Shown: piece by piece, positions 9,787 to 18,227 of the stretch | How the letters are laid out: every line of letters starts with the position of its first letter | How positions within the stretch are numbered: the stretch's first letter is position 1 | NCBI GenBank assembly: GCA_040757055.1 | Contig: JBFLXY010000006.1 | Span: forward strand, 110,932-174,931 | Direction of reading: 5' to 3' | Source: JAJZRJ01 sp040757055 | Lineage (GTDB): Bacteria; Desulfobacterota; Desulfobulbia; Desulfobulbales; Desulfurivibrionaceae | Length of the DNA: 64,000 bases | Position numbers and translations under genes: made by a program | The notes under the pieces: generated by a model | Databases searched by the model: none | What the model saw: the letters and a program-made list of their open reading frames with translations, nothing else | What the model was told of the DNA's origin: nothing

Positions 9787-10653
9787 CTAGGCCGCGGTGG
9801 CGGGGCGGACCGGCGGCAGATCAGGGGTGAGGAAGAGGGGCAGGTTCAGGATCAGTACCTCCTGCGTGCCTTCGGCTCCCTGCTGCCGGCCGATGGCGTC
9901 GATGAAATTGAGCCGCTCCTCCGTGAAGACCCGGGGCAGGGGGTAGATCACCTCGGCGAAGCGGTCGAAATGTTTGAGGCCGTCGGCGCAGAGGGCGAAA
10001 CGGTCGTGACCCGGCAGGTCGATGACGATGGCGTATTCGAAGGAGAGTCTGTTGATTTTCTCCTCCGCCTCGTCAAAAAGACGGACGAGGCGCTTGAGAT
10101 CCGTCGCCTCGGTGGCGGCGATCAGGGCCCGGGCGCCCTCCAGGTCGTTTCTCTTGACGTACTGCTGGGTTTCGACGGCAATACGGTGGATTTTCTGGTG
10201 GGGGGAGTCGAACTGGCTCATATAGGCCTGCAGGGCCAGGGAGTCGGGCCGGTAGGAGTCATACCAGCGGCCGAAGGCGCAACGGTGGGGGTCGGTCTCC
10301 ACGGAGATGACCGTAACGCCGGATTCCACCTCTTTTTTCAGGGTGTCGAGCCAGTTCAGGTGATCCTGCTTGCGCAGCTTCAGGGTGGCCGCGATCTCCC
10401 TGATTTCCTCCGGCAGCGAGGGGAGCCCCATCTTGATCCGCAGATCATAGAGCGGCACGGTGCCGTCGTGGAAATCGACGACGCCGCGCACGTGGGGCGC
10501 CATGTTCGGCACCGGGGTGACGGACGGCGAGTCGAGGATGGAGACGAGGTAGAGGTAGGGGATGGCAAAGAGCTGCCCCCCGGACTGGAAGACGAGATAC
10601 TCGATGTCCTGCGTGTAGATGTCCTGCGGAGCGGTGGTTGCCGGCTCGTCCAT
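9787..10653 (-). CDS. CheW-type chemotaxis coupling protein with inserted CZB zinc-binding domain
   Basis: 288-residue cytoplasmic protein. Residues 15-90 form the first half of a CheW fold (EYLVFQSGGQLFAIP, then VRGVVDFHDGTVPLYDL). A chemoreceptor zinc-binding (CZB) helical bundle occupies about 95-200 with the classic ligand set H98, C125 (in CAFGRW), H152 and H156. The second CheW half resumes near residue 205 (YAIVIDLPGHDRFAL). The ATG at 10653 is chosen for its strong AGGGAGGAAA ribosome site; an upstream in-frame extension has no family similarity. CheW normally links receptors to CheA; CZB binds zinc and in other proteins senses zinc or hypochlorous acid. The fusion suggests zinc- or oxidant-tuned coupling. 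No cheA is nearby. Confidence 0.85.
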   Translation of the reverse strand: MDEPATTAPQDIYTQDIEYLVFQSGGQLFAIPYLYLVSILDSPSVTPVPNMAPHVRGVVDFHDGTVPLYDLRIKMGLPSLPEEIREIAATLKLRKQDHLNWLDTLKKEVESGVTVISVETDPHRCAFGRWYDSYRPDSLALQAYMSQFDSPHQKIHRIAVETQQYVKRNDLEGARALIAATEATDLKRLVRLFDEAEEKINRLSFEYAIVIDLPGHDRFALCADGLKHFDRFAEVIYPLPRVFTEERLNFIDAIGRQQGAEGTQEVLILNLPLFLTPDLPPVRPATAA

Positions 10654-10772
10654 GCGCTTTCCTCCCTGCCTCGCTTCCGCCCGCAAGGGCGTTTCGGATC
10701 TTCTTCCGGAAACATTGTAGAGAGTTTCGGGGCAGGTTGGAAAGAAAAATCGCGCGGGGCGGGCGTCCCGCT

Positions 10773-10815
10773 GCCGGCCTGCCGGCGCCGGAATCCTGGG
10801 CGTCGGCAGGCCGGC
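10773..10815 (-). terminator. Terminator-like inverted repeat after the DoxX-like gene
   Basis: A perfect 12-bp inverted repeat (10773-10784 with 10804-10815, 19-base loop) begins two bases after the stop codon of the minus-strand membrane-protein gene. On that strand a further GC hairpin and an ATTTTTCTTT run follow. It probably separates this gene from cheW-CZB. Confidence 0.5.
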
Positions 10816-10816
10816 C

Positions 10817-11293
10817 TCAGGGCTCGTTGTCCCTCGCTTTTTGGTGGCGCACCTTGCTGCCGATGACAAAGGCGGCGCCCACCAGAAAGAGATTCTTGAT
10901 GATGTACTGCCCTTCCAGGGTGAGCCCGAAGGGGATGCGGGTGAAGCAGACCTCGGGCAGCAGGATGAGCGGGAGCATGGTGCCCGGCAGCTGGAGCATC
11001 AGCAGGAAGAGGGCGCCGCGAATCAGCGGCCGGTAGAGGAGGCCGGCGCCGATGGCCATTTCCCACCAGCCCAGGAGCGGGATAAAGGCATCCGGCGGCA
11101 CCCAGTAGACCGTCCGCCTGATCAGTTCCCCCTCCGGGCTCATGCCCAGCGGCTTGAGCATGCCGAACCAGAGGAAGATGGCCGCCAGGGAGATGCGCAT
11201 CAGAAGCTGGCAGTGCCGTTCCATCCAGGCGGCGATCCGGGCGTCGGCCGGGTCAAGCCAGTGGGGGATGCCGAGTTTTTCCGTTATTGCCAT
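10817..11293 (-). CDS. DoxX-like small integral membrane protein
   Basis: 158 residues with about four hydrophobic helices and short loops, in the style of DoxX/DUF417 proteins. The first helix contains RISLAAIFLWFGMLK, a pattern common in that family (a helix followed by WFGxLK). The start at 11293 has GGAGG spaced seven bases upstream; a longer in-frame start would skip that site. The family includes quinone-associated or electron-transport accessory proteins, but most members have no assigned role, so no function is claimed. It is followed by a large inverted repeat and preceded by a PilZ-type gene on the same strand. Confidence 0.7.
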   Translation of the reverse strand: MAITEKLGIPHWLDPADARIAAWMERHCQLLMRISLAAIFLWFGMLKPLGMSPEGELIRRTVYWVPPDAFIPLLGWWEMAIGAGLLYRPLIRGALFLLMLQLPGTMLPLILLPEVCFTRIPFGLTLEGQYIIKNLFLVGAAFVIGSKVRHQKARDNEP

Positions 11294-11393
11294 GCACCGA
11301 CCCTCCTCTTTCCTTTTGTCCCGGTTTCCGTCGTCCTCTGCCGGCGCCAGGGAAGTTCCCGGCAGAAAAACCGCCATGGGCCATGGGCCTCCG

Positions 11394-11894
11394 TCAGGAG
11401 TGCATGGCGGCAAGCGATCTGAAGTCGGCATAGCGGCTGTCGTGGGAGAGCTGGGGGATGTGGGCGTTTTTGAGAATGAAGCGCTCCAGTCTGCGGGTCT
11501 GGCTGGCGGTCAATTCCCCGAAGCGGACCCTGCGTTCCCGGAGCAGATATTTGCTGGCGAACGGCAGGGAAAGGGTTCTGTCGGCAAGGACCACAAAGGG
11601 GATTTCCTCAAGGAAGTCGTCGGAGTTGGAAAAGAGCAGCCCCTCGGCCGGCGGCGCCAGCGCAAAAAACTCCTGGGCGAAATAGGTGAAGCGGAGGCCG
11701 CCCATGCCGATTTCCACGATCCGTCCGAACTCGCGGTGGAGAACGTACATCTCCCGCCGGGGCATGAAGCTGGGATAGTGGATGGAATCCGGCGCCGCGG
11801 TGTCCGGGTGGGCGGCCGGAACGGCGGCGGGGAAGGGCTCCTTTCTTGCGGCGCGGGGCAGGAAGGCGGCGGGGGCGGGGTTCGGGCTGGGCAT
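11394..11894 (-). CDS. PilZ-like domain protein
   Basis: 166-residue cytoplasmic protein. A low-complexity proline/alanine N-terminus of about 40 residues precedes a compact beta-rich domain (GRIVEIGMGGLRFTYFA) resembling the PilZ-like proteins common in Desulfobacterota, and the C-terminus has an LxRFILKNAH helix. A similar protein is encoded at 36486-36845. The DxSxGG motif that contacts c-di-GMP is only partly visible here (EIGMGG), and an RxxxR motif is not obvious, so ligand binding is uncertain. It is transcribed divergently from the LysR gene across an AT-rich 150-base region that could hold shared control elements. Confidence 0.55.
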   Translation of the reverse strand: MPSPNPAPAAFLPRAARKEPFPAAVPAAHPDTAAPDSIHYPSFMPRREMYVLHREFGRIVEIGMGGLRFTYFAQEFFALAPPAEGLLFSNSDDFLEEIPFVVLADRTLSLPFASKYLLRERRVRFGELTASQTRRLERFILKNAHIPQLSHDSRYADFRSLAAMHS

Positions 11895-11985
11895 GGCGGT
11901 TCTCCTGGTTGGGGTAATGGTGGCGCGGAAGGGGATTCCCTGCCGCTGATGGTTGTGTTATAACGGCGGATATCGCTAAATAAAA

Positions 11986-12021
11986 ATGAATAATGTTCAT
12001 AGAATCCATCAGTATTGCTGA
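11986..12021. promoter_or_regulatory. Candidate LysR operator dyads
   Basis: The AT-rich divergent region between the PilZ gene and the LysR gene contains ATGAA-TAATG-TTCAT (11986-12000, 5-bp arms) and TCAG-TATTG-CTGA (12009-12021, 4-bp arms). Short dyads of this size just upstream of a LysR gene commonly serve as its own operator; here that is inference. Confidence 0.35.
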
Positions 12022-12047
12022 ATATTGACGGCCTGGCAGGAGGGAGT

Positions 12048-13031
12048 ATGGCGATTACCTTGCGACAGCTCGAGATCTTCATCGCGGTGGCGGAAACCCA
12101 GCAGGTGACCAGGGCAAGTGAAAAGCTGCACCTCACCCAGTCCGCGGTGAGCATGGCATTGAACGAGTTGCAGAAGCAACTGGGCGGCCCCCTTTTCGAC
12201 CGCCGGGGGCGCCGGCTGCTCATCAACGATCGCGGCCGTTATCTGCTCCCCTTTGGCAAGGAGATCCTCAGTCAGGTCAACAACGTGGAGGCGCTGATGA
12301 GCGAAAAGGGGGAGAGCGTGGCCGGCTCCCTCAAGATTGTGGCCAGCTCCACCATCGGCAACTATGTGCTGCCCTACCTGATCGGGGTTTTCAAAAATCT
12401 CCACCCGGCAGCCTCCTTGAACATGATGGTCTGCAATACCCGTCATGCCGAAAAGCTCATCCTGGAAGGGGAGGCGGATCTGGGCTTTGTCGAGGGCGAA
12501 GTCGGCCACGAAGAGGTGATGCTGCTTCCCTGGCTGCAGGACGAACTGGTGGTGATCGCGAGCCCCGCCCAGGAGGTGGCCGGCCAGGAAACGTTCCGGG
12601 TGCCGGAAGACCTCGGCCGCTGCGCCTGGATCATGCGGGAAAAGGGCTCCGGCACGGCCCAGGTCTTCAAGAAGAAGCTCGGCAGGCACGTCACCGGCCT
12701 GAAGGTGGCCATGGAGCTGGGGCACAGCGAGGCGATCAAGAAGGCGGTGGAGGCGGACGCGGGCGTGGCCTGCCTCTCCAGCCTGACGGTCTGCCGGGAG
12801 GTGGAGGAGGGGTGGCTGGCCCGTTTGCGCGTCGAAGGGGTGGACATGCAGCGGACGCTCCATATCATTTATTATAAGCACAAGGTGATGACAGGCCTGA
12901 TGCGGGAATTCATCGACTTCTGCATCATGCTGCGGGAATGCAGCCAGGGATGCGCCTGCCTCACCTCGCCGTGGAAGCTGCAGGATCTCCTGACCCGGGC
13001 GGACCGGATGCCGGCGGGAAGGAATCGCTGA
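12048..13031 (+). CDS. LysR-family transcriptional regulator
   Basis: 327-residue DNA-binding regulator. The N-terminal winged helix-turn-helix reads LRQLEIFIAVAETQQVTRAS then LHLTQSAVSMALNELQ, with the following LFDRRGRRLLIN wing, all typical of LysR. The rest is a periplasmic-binding-like co-inducer domain in the CysB/CbbR style (GSLKIVASSTIGNYVLPYLI). The ATG at 12048 is preceded by GGAGG; an upstream in-frame ATG at 12015 lacks this. The C-terminus carries a cysteine-containing tail (ECSQGCAC). Its targets are not evident. The divergent PilZ gene and the downstream rhodanese-ferritin gene are the nearest candidates. Confidence 0.9.
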   Translation: MAITLRQLEIFIAVAETQQVTRASEKLHLTQSAVSMALNELQKQLGGPLFDRRGRRLLINDRGRYLLPFGKEILSQVNNVEALMSEKGESVAGSLKIVASSTIGNYVLPYLIGVFKNLHPAASLNMMVCNTRHAEKLILEGEADLGFVEGEVGHEEVMLLPWLQDELVVIASPAQEVAGQETFRVPEDLGRCAWIMREKGSGTAQVFKKKLGRHVTGLKVAMELGHSEAIKKAVEADAGVACLSSLTVCREVEEGWLARLRVEGVDMQRTLHIIYYKHKVMTGLMREFIDFCIMLRECSQGCACLTSPWKLQDLLTRADRMPAGRNR

Positions 13032-13158
13032 GGGGACCGGCCGCTGGTGCTGTCCTTTTAATGCCCAGCATGAATTTCCCATTGAAGAAGCGGGGCAAGG
13101 GGCCTACCTTGAGAGCAAGGCCCGTTGTCGCCGGAGCCCCCCTGGCAAGGAGACACCG

Positions 13159-13977
13159 ATGAACTGGAAAAATCTTTTCACCCCGGTCCGAGACCTGACC
13201 CCGCGCGAGGCCAAGGCATACATGGATGCCCGCGCCAGCAGCGACTATCAGCTGCTCGACGTGCGCCAGCCCAAGGAGTACGAGGCGGGCCACCTGCCGG
13301 GGGCGAGGCTCATCCCCATCCGCGAATTGCCCGACCGCATGGCGGAACTGGACAAGGCCCGGCCGCTTGTCGTTTATTGCGCCGTCGGGGGGCGCAGCAG
13401 GGCCGCGGCCCAGCTCCTGGCCGGTCAGGAGTTCCGCGAGGTCTACAATCTGAGCGGCGGCATCAAGGCGTGGGAGGGCAGGCAGGCCACCGGCCCGGAG
13501 GCGGCGGGGCTGGAACTCTTTGCCGGCGACCTGGAGTACGCGGATGCCGTGGCCCTGGCCTATGCCATGGAGGACGGCCTCCAGCGCTTTTATCGGGAAC
13601 TGGCCGCCCAGGCCGCAGAGCCGGATCACAGGGCGCTTTACGAACGGCTCGCCGGCTTCGAGGCCAGGCACAAGGCCCGGCTCGAGGAGGCATATCGCGC
13701 TGGCCATGGCGGCGAGGCGATACCCGCCGGGACAGGCGCGGTCATGGAGGGAGGGCAGCAACCGGCCGAACTGCTCGCGCGGGTGAAGGACCTGCTCCGC
13801 GCCCCCCGCGACATCCTGGAACTGGCCATGGCCCTCGAAACCCAGGCCCTCGATCTCTACGGCCGCATGGCCCAGAAGAGCGACACCGCCGCCACCCGCG
13901 ATTTTTTTCTTTCCATGGCCGACGAGGAAAAGGAACACCTGGGGCACCTGGCCAGGGAGTTGGACCGGCTGCTTTGA
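13159..13977 (+). CDS. Rhodanese / ferritin-like di-iron fusion protein
   Basis: 272-residue cytoplasmic protein. Residues 12-110 form a rhodanese domain whose active-site Cys74 sits in the loop CAVGGRS. Residues 120-272 form a ferritin-like four-helix bundle with paired Glu/His positions (AMEDGLQRFYREL, FEARHKAR, ALETQALDLYGRM, ADEEKEHLGHL), consistent with a rubrerythrin-type di-iron site lacking a rubredoxin domain. Such fusions occur in anaerobes and are associated with sulfane sulfur or oxidative-stress handling, but the reaction is not established. It immediately precedes the sigma-54 promoter of the kinase/regulator pair. The start is ATG at 13159 with AGGAG nearby. Confidence 0.85.
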   Translation: MNWKNLFTPVRDLTPREAKAYMDARASSDYQLLDVRQPKEYEAGHLPGARLIPIRELPDRMAELDKARPLVVYCAVGGRSRAAAQLLAGQEFREVYNLSGGIKAWEGRQATGPEAAGLELFAGDLEYADAVALAYAMEDGLQRFYRELAAQAAEPDHRALYERLAGFEARHKARLEEAYRAGHGGEAIPAGTGAVMEGGQQPAELLARVKDLLRAPRDILELAMALETQALDLYGRMAQKSDTAATRDFFLSMADEEKEHLGHLARELDRLL

Positions 13978-13990
13978 AAAATTCGCGCAT

Positions 13991-14006
13991 TGGCAGCAAT
14001 ATTGCA
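13991..14006 (+). promoter_or_regulatory. Sigma-54 promoter of the kinase/regulator operon
   Basis: TGGCAGC-AATA-TTGCA matches the -24/-12 consensus TGGCACG-N4-TTGCW. The invariant GG (13992-13993) and GC (14004-14005) are separated by exactly ten bases. The predicted start near 14017 gives a leader of about 50 bases before the kinase TTG codon. Since the operon encodes a sigma-54 activator, autoregulation is likely. Confidence 0.75.
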
Positions 14007-14065
14007 TGCAGTACAGGGGGGCGGCGAATGCCGCCGCGGCGTGAGACCATGGAAAGAGGCGGGCC

Positions 14066-15988
14066 TTGCTGAGAAAACATCTGGGCGACAAATATCGCTT
14101 CATGCAGGCGGTCATCGACGGCGTGGCCGACCCCATCATCGTGGTGGGGATCGACTTCCGGGTTAAGCTGATGAACCGGGCGGCCCGCGACTATTCCCGC
14201 TGCGGTGACCTCGCTCTCGACGAACTGCCCCACTGCCACCAGCTCATCTTCGGCCTTGCCGAAACCTGCGACCATGTCGGCCGGGCCTGCCCGCTCCTGA
14301 TGATGCAGACGCAGCGCAGCCAGGTGCGGGTCGAGCATGAGCATGTCTCCCCGGACGGCCAGGTCCGCACCTTCGAAATCCTCGCCTCGCCGCTGTGGAG
14401 CGAGGAGGGGGAACTGCTCGGCATGGTCGAGTCGCTGCGCGACGTGACCGAGCGCAAGGAGGCGGCCGCACTGCTCCGCAGCGGTCAGGAACGGCTGGAG
14501 GCAAAAGTCCGGGCGCGGACCGCCGAGCTGGCCCAGGCCAAGGAGCATGCGGAGCTGCTCTACCGCGTCAGCCCCAGTGCCATCTTCACCGTGGACCGGC
14601 AGGGCCTGACCACGAGCTGGAATGACAAGGCCGAAGAGATCACGGGCTACAACCGGGCCGAGATGCTGGGCCAGCCCTGCCACAGTTTTCTCGGCCGGCA
14701 GTCCGCTGCCGGCTGCTGCCCCACGACCAGTGGCCCGGACCACGCCATGAAGGACCAGGAGTGCGTGATCACCGACAAGGCCGGCCGCCGGCGGGTGATC
14801 CGGCTCAACACCGCGGCCTTGCGCAACATCGGCGGGGAGGTGTTCGGCTTCATCGGCAGCTTCGAGGACGTGACCGAATGGAAGCGTACCGAGGATGCCC
14901 TGCGGACCGAGCGCGACAAGTTCCGGAGCATGCTCTCCGCCCTGGGCCAGGGCATGCACATTCTCAACCGCAACTACGAGATCGAGTACCAGAACGACAT
15001 CCTGCGCGACAAGTTCGGCAACCGGCTCGGCGAGAAGTGCTATCAGATCTACAAGCAGCGCGACACGCCCTGCGAGGTGTGCCGCATGCATGCCGCCATC
15101 GAAAGCGGCGCCATCCAGCGCACCGAAGAGGTCATGGCCAACGGCCGCTTTTACGAACAGAGCTACGCGCCCTTCATGGATGTGGACGGCGAGACCAAGG
15201 TGCTCATCTTCCTGCGGGACATCACCGAGGAAAAGGCCCTGCAGGCCGAGACCATGAGGGCCGGCCAGCTTGCCTCCATCGGTGAGCTGGCCGCCGGCGT
15301 GGCCCACGAGATCAACAACCCAATCAACGGCATCATCAACTATGCCCAGGTGCTGCTCGACGAAGGAGAGGGCGGCGGCCGCGGCGGCGAAGAGGTGCTC
15401 CAGCGCATCATCAAGGAAGGCGAGCGCATTGCCGGCATTGTCAGAAACCTCCTCGCCTTTGCGCGCCAGCGCGAGGAATCCGTGGAGGAGGTGGCCATCG
15501 CTGCGGTCATCGACGACGCCCTGGCCCTGATCCGTCATCAACTCCTGAAAGACGGCGTGACCATCACCCTGGAGGCGCCGGCCGGCCTGCCGCCGGTCTG
15601 GGCAAATCCGCAGCAGCTGCAGCAGGTCTTCCTGAATCTCTTCAGCAACGCCCGCTATGCCCTGAACCAGCGATACAAGGCCAAGACGGCCGAAAAGAAG
15701 CTGGAAATCGTGGCGGCCGAGGTCACCATCGACGACCAACCCTGGCTCCGGACAACAGTCAAGGACTATGGCACCGGCATCCCGCCGGAGATCATGGGCC
15801 ATATCTTCGAACCGTTCTTTTCTTCCAAAAAACCGGGCGAGGGCACCGGCCTCGGTCTTTCCATCAGCCACGGCCTGATCCGCGACATGCGGGGGCGGCT
15901 GCACGCCGAAAGCGAACCCGGCCATTTCACCGCGATGATGATCGACCTGCCGCTCGCGCGGCCGGCCGCCGTCGCCGGGCAACCCTGA
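14066..15988 (+). CDS. PAS-domain sensor histidine kinase
   Basis: 640-residue kinase with no clear membrane helix, so probably cytoplasmic. Three PAS modules occupy about 10-125, 165-275 and 285-395. Each carries several cysteines (for example CYQIYKQRDTPCEVC in the third), suggesting a redox, metal or cluster-bound signal. The HisKA box LAAGVAHEINNPINGIINY has phospho-acceptor His414. The HATPase domain has DYGTGIP and GTGLGLSISHGLI. The start is TTG at 14066 with GGAAAGAGG eight bases upstream; ATG at 14102 would cut into the first PAS. It is followed after 18 bases by its sigma-54 response regulator, making a cognate pair. Confidence 0.92.
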   Translation: MLRKHLGDKYRFMQAVIDGVADPIIVVGIDFRVKLMNRAARDYSRCGDLALDELPHCHQLIFGLAETCDHVGRACPLLMMQTQRSQVRVEHEHVSPDGQVRTFEILASPLWSEEGELLGMVESLRDVTERKEAAALLRSGQERLEAKVRARTAELAQAKEHAELLYRVSPSAIFTVDRQGLTTSWNDKAEEITGYNRAEMLGQPCHSFLGRQSAAGCCPTTSGPDHAMKDQECVITDKAGRRRVIRLNTAALRNIGGEVFGFIGSFEDVTEWKRTEDALRTERDKFRSMLSALGQGMHILNRNYEIEYQNDILRDKFGNRLGEKCYQIYKQRDTPCEVCRMHAAIESGAIQRTEEVMANGRFYEQSYAPFMDVDGETKVLIFLRDITEEKALQAETMRAGQLASIGELAAGVAHEINNPINGIINYAQVLLDEGEGGGRGGEEVLQRIIKEGERIAGIVRNLLAFARQREESVEEVAIAAVIDDALALIRHQLLKDGVTITLEAPAGLPPVWANPQQLQQVFLNLFSNARYALNQRYKAKTAEKKLEIVAAEVTIDDQPWLRTTVKDYGTGIPPEIMGHIFEPFFSSKKPGEGTGLGLSISHGLIRDMRGRLHAESEPGHFTAMMIDLPLARPAAVAGQP

Positions 15989-16006
15989 ACGACAAAGGCA
16001 GCGCGC

Positions 16007-17800
16007 ATGATCGATTTCGACAAGACCCATTCCCGCATTCTGGTGGTTGACGATGAGGAGAGTCTGCGGCTCACCTTCACCATGTTCCTGAGCCGCGAAG
16101 GCTACGGCCCGGTGACGGCCGCTGCCACCTTCGACGAGGCGCTGGCCCTCATCAACCAGGAGGAATTTGATCTCATCATCAGCGACATCGTCATGGAGGG
16201 CGAATCGGGCATCGATCTGCTGCGCCGCATCCGCGAGAAGAACCAGCACTGCCCGGTGGTGATGGTGACCGGCTACCCCAACATCAACACCGCGGCCGAG
16301 GCGGTGCGGCTCGGCGCCTTCGACTATCTGGCCAAGCCGGTGAAAAAGGAGGACCTGCTGCGCATCGCCCGCATGGCCCTGCAGCAGTATGCCCTCTGGC
16401 GGGAAAAGAACCAGCTGCAGGAGGAGAAGGAGCGGTACCAGCAGTATCTCGAAACCGTTTTCCGCAGCGTGCGCGAGATGATCATCACCGTCGATCCGGA
16501 TATGCTGGTGGTGCAGATGAACCATCAGGCCCGGGAGTGGGCCGCTGCTGCTGCGCCCGATCTGGCCGAGGGGGAGAACCTGGCCAGGATGCCGGAAGCC
16601 CTGGCAGGCCTGGTGGAGGACGTGCGCCACGTGCTCGACAGCCGCAACGAGGTGCATGAACACCGGATCGAGGTGCCCGTCGGCGACGGGCAGATGGTGT
16701 TGCGGGTCAGCGCCGCGCCGCTGGCGGCGCCGCACGGCAACTTCCTCGGCGCGGTGCTCATTTTCCGCGACGTGAGCCGCATGGAGTTTCTGGAGCAGCG
16801 GGGACAGCGGACCCAGTTCCACCGGATCGCCGGCAGTTCCAAGGTGATGCAGGCGGTCTACACCATGATCGAGAACGTCGGTCCGGTGGACGCCACCGTG
16901 CTCATCACCGGGGAATCCGGCACCGGCAAGGAGCTGGTGGCCGAGGCCCTGCACCGTGAGAGTTCCCGGCGCGACATGCCGCTTGTCAAGGTCGATTGCA
17001 CCGCCATTCCGGAAAATCTCCTGGAGAGCGAGCTCTTCGGCCACAAGAAAGGCTCCTTCACCGGCGCCGACCGCAACCGCGAGGGCCGCATCCTCCAGGC
17101 CGACGGCGGCACCCTCTTCCTCGACGAGATCGGCGACATCTCGTCGATGATGCAGTTGCGGCTGCTGCGCTTCCTGCAGGAGCGCACCTTCTACCCGGTG
17201 GGCAGCGACCAGTCGATTTCGGTGAACGTGCGGGTGATCGCCGCCACCAATGCCGACCTCAAGGCCAAGGTGCAGCAGGGAGTCTTCCGGGAGGATCTCT
17301 ACTACCGCCTGCGAGTGGTGGATATCCACCTGCCGCCGTTGCGGGAGCGGGAGGACGACCTGGTCACCCTGGCCCATCTTTTCATGGAACGGTTCAGCAA
17401 GCGGATGGGCAAGACCATCACCGGCATATCGGACCAGGCGCTTTCCGTTTTGCGGTCTTACGGTTGGCCGGGCAACGTGCGGGAACTGGAACACGTCCTG
17501 GAGCGTGCCTGCGTGCTCTGTGCCGATACCACCATCACCGGGGCCGACCTGCCGGCGGAGGTCCGGAGCGGTGGCCAGGGAATGGCCTCGGCCGGGGCTG
17601 CTGCTGCGGGGCCGTCAATGCCGACCAGGCCTGCTGGCGAGGCGATGCTTCCCGGCGAAAACGAGGAGGAGCGCATCCGCCGGATCCTGCGCCAGACGGA
17701 CGGCAACAAGGCCAAGGCGGCGCGGTTGCTGGGTATTGACCGCAGCACCCTTTACCGCAAGATGAAGCAGTACAACCTGGAACCCGGGGAGGGCGAGTAA
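16007..17800 (+). CDS. Sigma-54-dependent response regulator (NtrC family) with PAS domain
   Basis: 597-residue activator. The receiver domain has phospho-acceptor Asp60 in IISDIVMEG and the conserved Lys in YLAKPVKKED. A PAS-like domain spans about 145-260. The AAA+ domain has Walker A GESGTGKE and the sigma-54 contact loop GSFTGA near residue 350 (Ser instead of the usual Ala). The C-terminal Fis-type helix-turn-helix is KAKAARLLGIDRSTLYRKMK. It is co-transcribed with the preceding kinase and followed by an intergenic region with palindromic elements and -24/-12 promoters. The direct targets proposed here are the downstream small membrane proteins, ftsH and the cytochrome complex. Confidence 0.94.
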   Translation: MIDFDKTHSRILVVDDEESLRLTFTMFLSREGYGPVTAAATFDEALALINQEEFDLIISDIVMEGESGIDLLRRIREKNQHCPVVMVTGYPNINTAAEAVRLGAFDYLAKPVKKEDLLRIARMALQQYALWREKNQLQEEKERYQQYLETVFRSVREMIITVDPDMLVVQMNHQAREWAAAAAPDLAEGENLARMPEALAGLVEDVRHVLDSRNEVHEHRIEVPVGDGQMVLRVSAAPLAAPHGNFLGAVLIFRDVSRMEFLEQRGQRTQFHRIAGSSKVMQAVYTMIENVGPVDATVLITGESGTGKELVAEALHRESSRRDMPLVKVDCTAIPENLLESELFGHKKGSFTGADRNREGRILQADGGTLFLDEIGDISSMMQLRLLRFLQERTFYPVGSDQSISVNVRVIAATNADLKAKVQQGVFREDLYYRLRVVDIHLPPLREREDDLVTLAHLFMERFSKRMGKTITGISDQALSVLRSYGWPGNVRELEHVLERACVLCADTTITGADLPAEVRSGGQGMASAGAAAAGPSMPTRPAGEAMLPGENEEERIRRILRQTDGNKAKAARLLGIDRSTLYRKMKQYNLEPGEGE

Positions 17801-17897
17801 CCGCCTTCCCGGGAAGCCCCCTTCCTTCTGTTTTTCCCCTTTGTTCCAGAGCCTTCTGTGGCATGGCCTGCCCCGTGCTACACTCCTGCCGCAAAAG

Positions 17898-17926
17898 GTG
17901 TGGCAGCCAGGTGTTGCACGCCACAC
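17898..17926 (+). promoter_or_regulatory. Upstream activator element, copy 1
   Basis: The 16-mer GTGTTGCACGCCACAC (17911-17926) is an imperfect palindrome (arms GTGTTGC and GCCACAC) preceded by a further half-site GTGTGGC (17898-17904). The same 16-mer recurs exactly at 20811-20826 and inverted at 20843-20858. It lies about 220 bases upstream of the sigma-54 promoter at 18144, a usual distance for an enhancer bound by an NtrC-type protein. Confidence 0.7.
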
Positions 17927-18018
17927 CTCCCGTGATGGGCGGCAACCGCTTGGCCCCCTGCCTGGCCGCCATGTCTTTCCTCTCTAATTAACTGTATATC
18001 CGATATTTTCACCTTGTT

Positions 18019-18034
18019 GCCACACTGGTGTTGC
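18019..18034 (+). promoter_or_regulatory. Activator half-site pair
   Basis: GCCACAC (18019-18025) and GTGTTGC (18028-18034) are the two arms of the 16-bp element in swapped order, separated by two bases, about 110 bases upstream of the sigma-54 promoter. This may be a weaker enhancer site. Confidence 0.5.
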
Positions 18035-18143
18035 GTGGGTTTTCCGGGATTTTCCCTGTTGCCTGGAAAAATATCTTTTTTCCATTGAAAACGATAGGTT
18101 GATCGCATTTTTGGGCAAAATGGGTGGTGGCGTGGTGTCGGAT

Positions 18144-18159
18144 TGGCACGACCCCTGCA
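18144..18159 (+). promoter_or_regulatory. Sigma-54 promoter of the small membrane-protein genes
   Basis: TGGCACG-ACCC-CTGCA, with a perfect -24 box. GG (18145-18146) and GC (18157-18158) are ten bases apart. The start is predicted near 18170, followed by AGGAGG and the ATG at 18228. Confidence 0.85.
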
Positions 18160-18227
18160 AAAGTGACTGATCAAACGATCAGCACACACTGATTATGACG
18201 GACAAACAAATAAATAGGAGGCAAGCC

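Larger units (their letters stand above)
17801..18142. other. Regulatory intergenic region between the activator and the small membrane proteins
   Basis: About 430 bases without a gene precede the small membrane-protein gene. The region contains the upstream palindromic element (17898-17926), a second half-site pair (18019-18034) and the sigma-54 promoter at 18144. A symmetrical CTTCCCGGGAAG near 17805 lacks a loop and T tract, so no terminator is called. Confidence 0.6.

Noticed and set aside
10654..10700. Possible sigma-54-like GG-N10-GC upstream of the CheW-CZB gene.
   Set aside because: Only the invariant bases match, and the site lies too close to the start codon.
13742..17494. 1250-codon minus-strand open frame opposite the kinase and regulator genes.
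   Set aside because: Shadow of the plus-strand genes with histidine/glycine-rich, motif-free translation.
17801..17830. CTTCCCGGGAAG as terminator after the sigma-54 activator gene.
   Set aside because: It is a loopless palindrome without a T tract.
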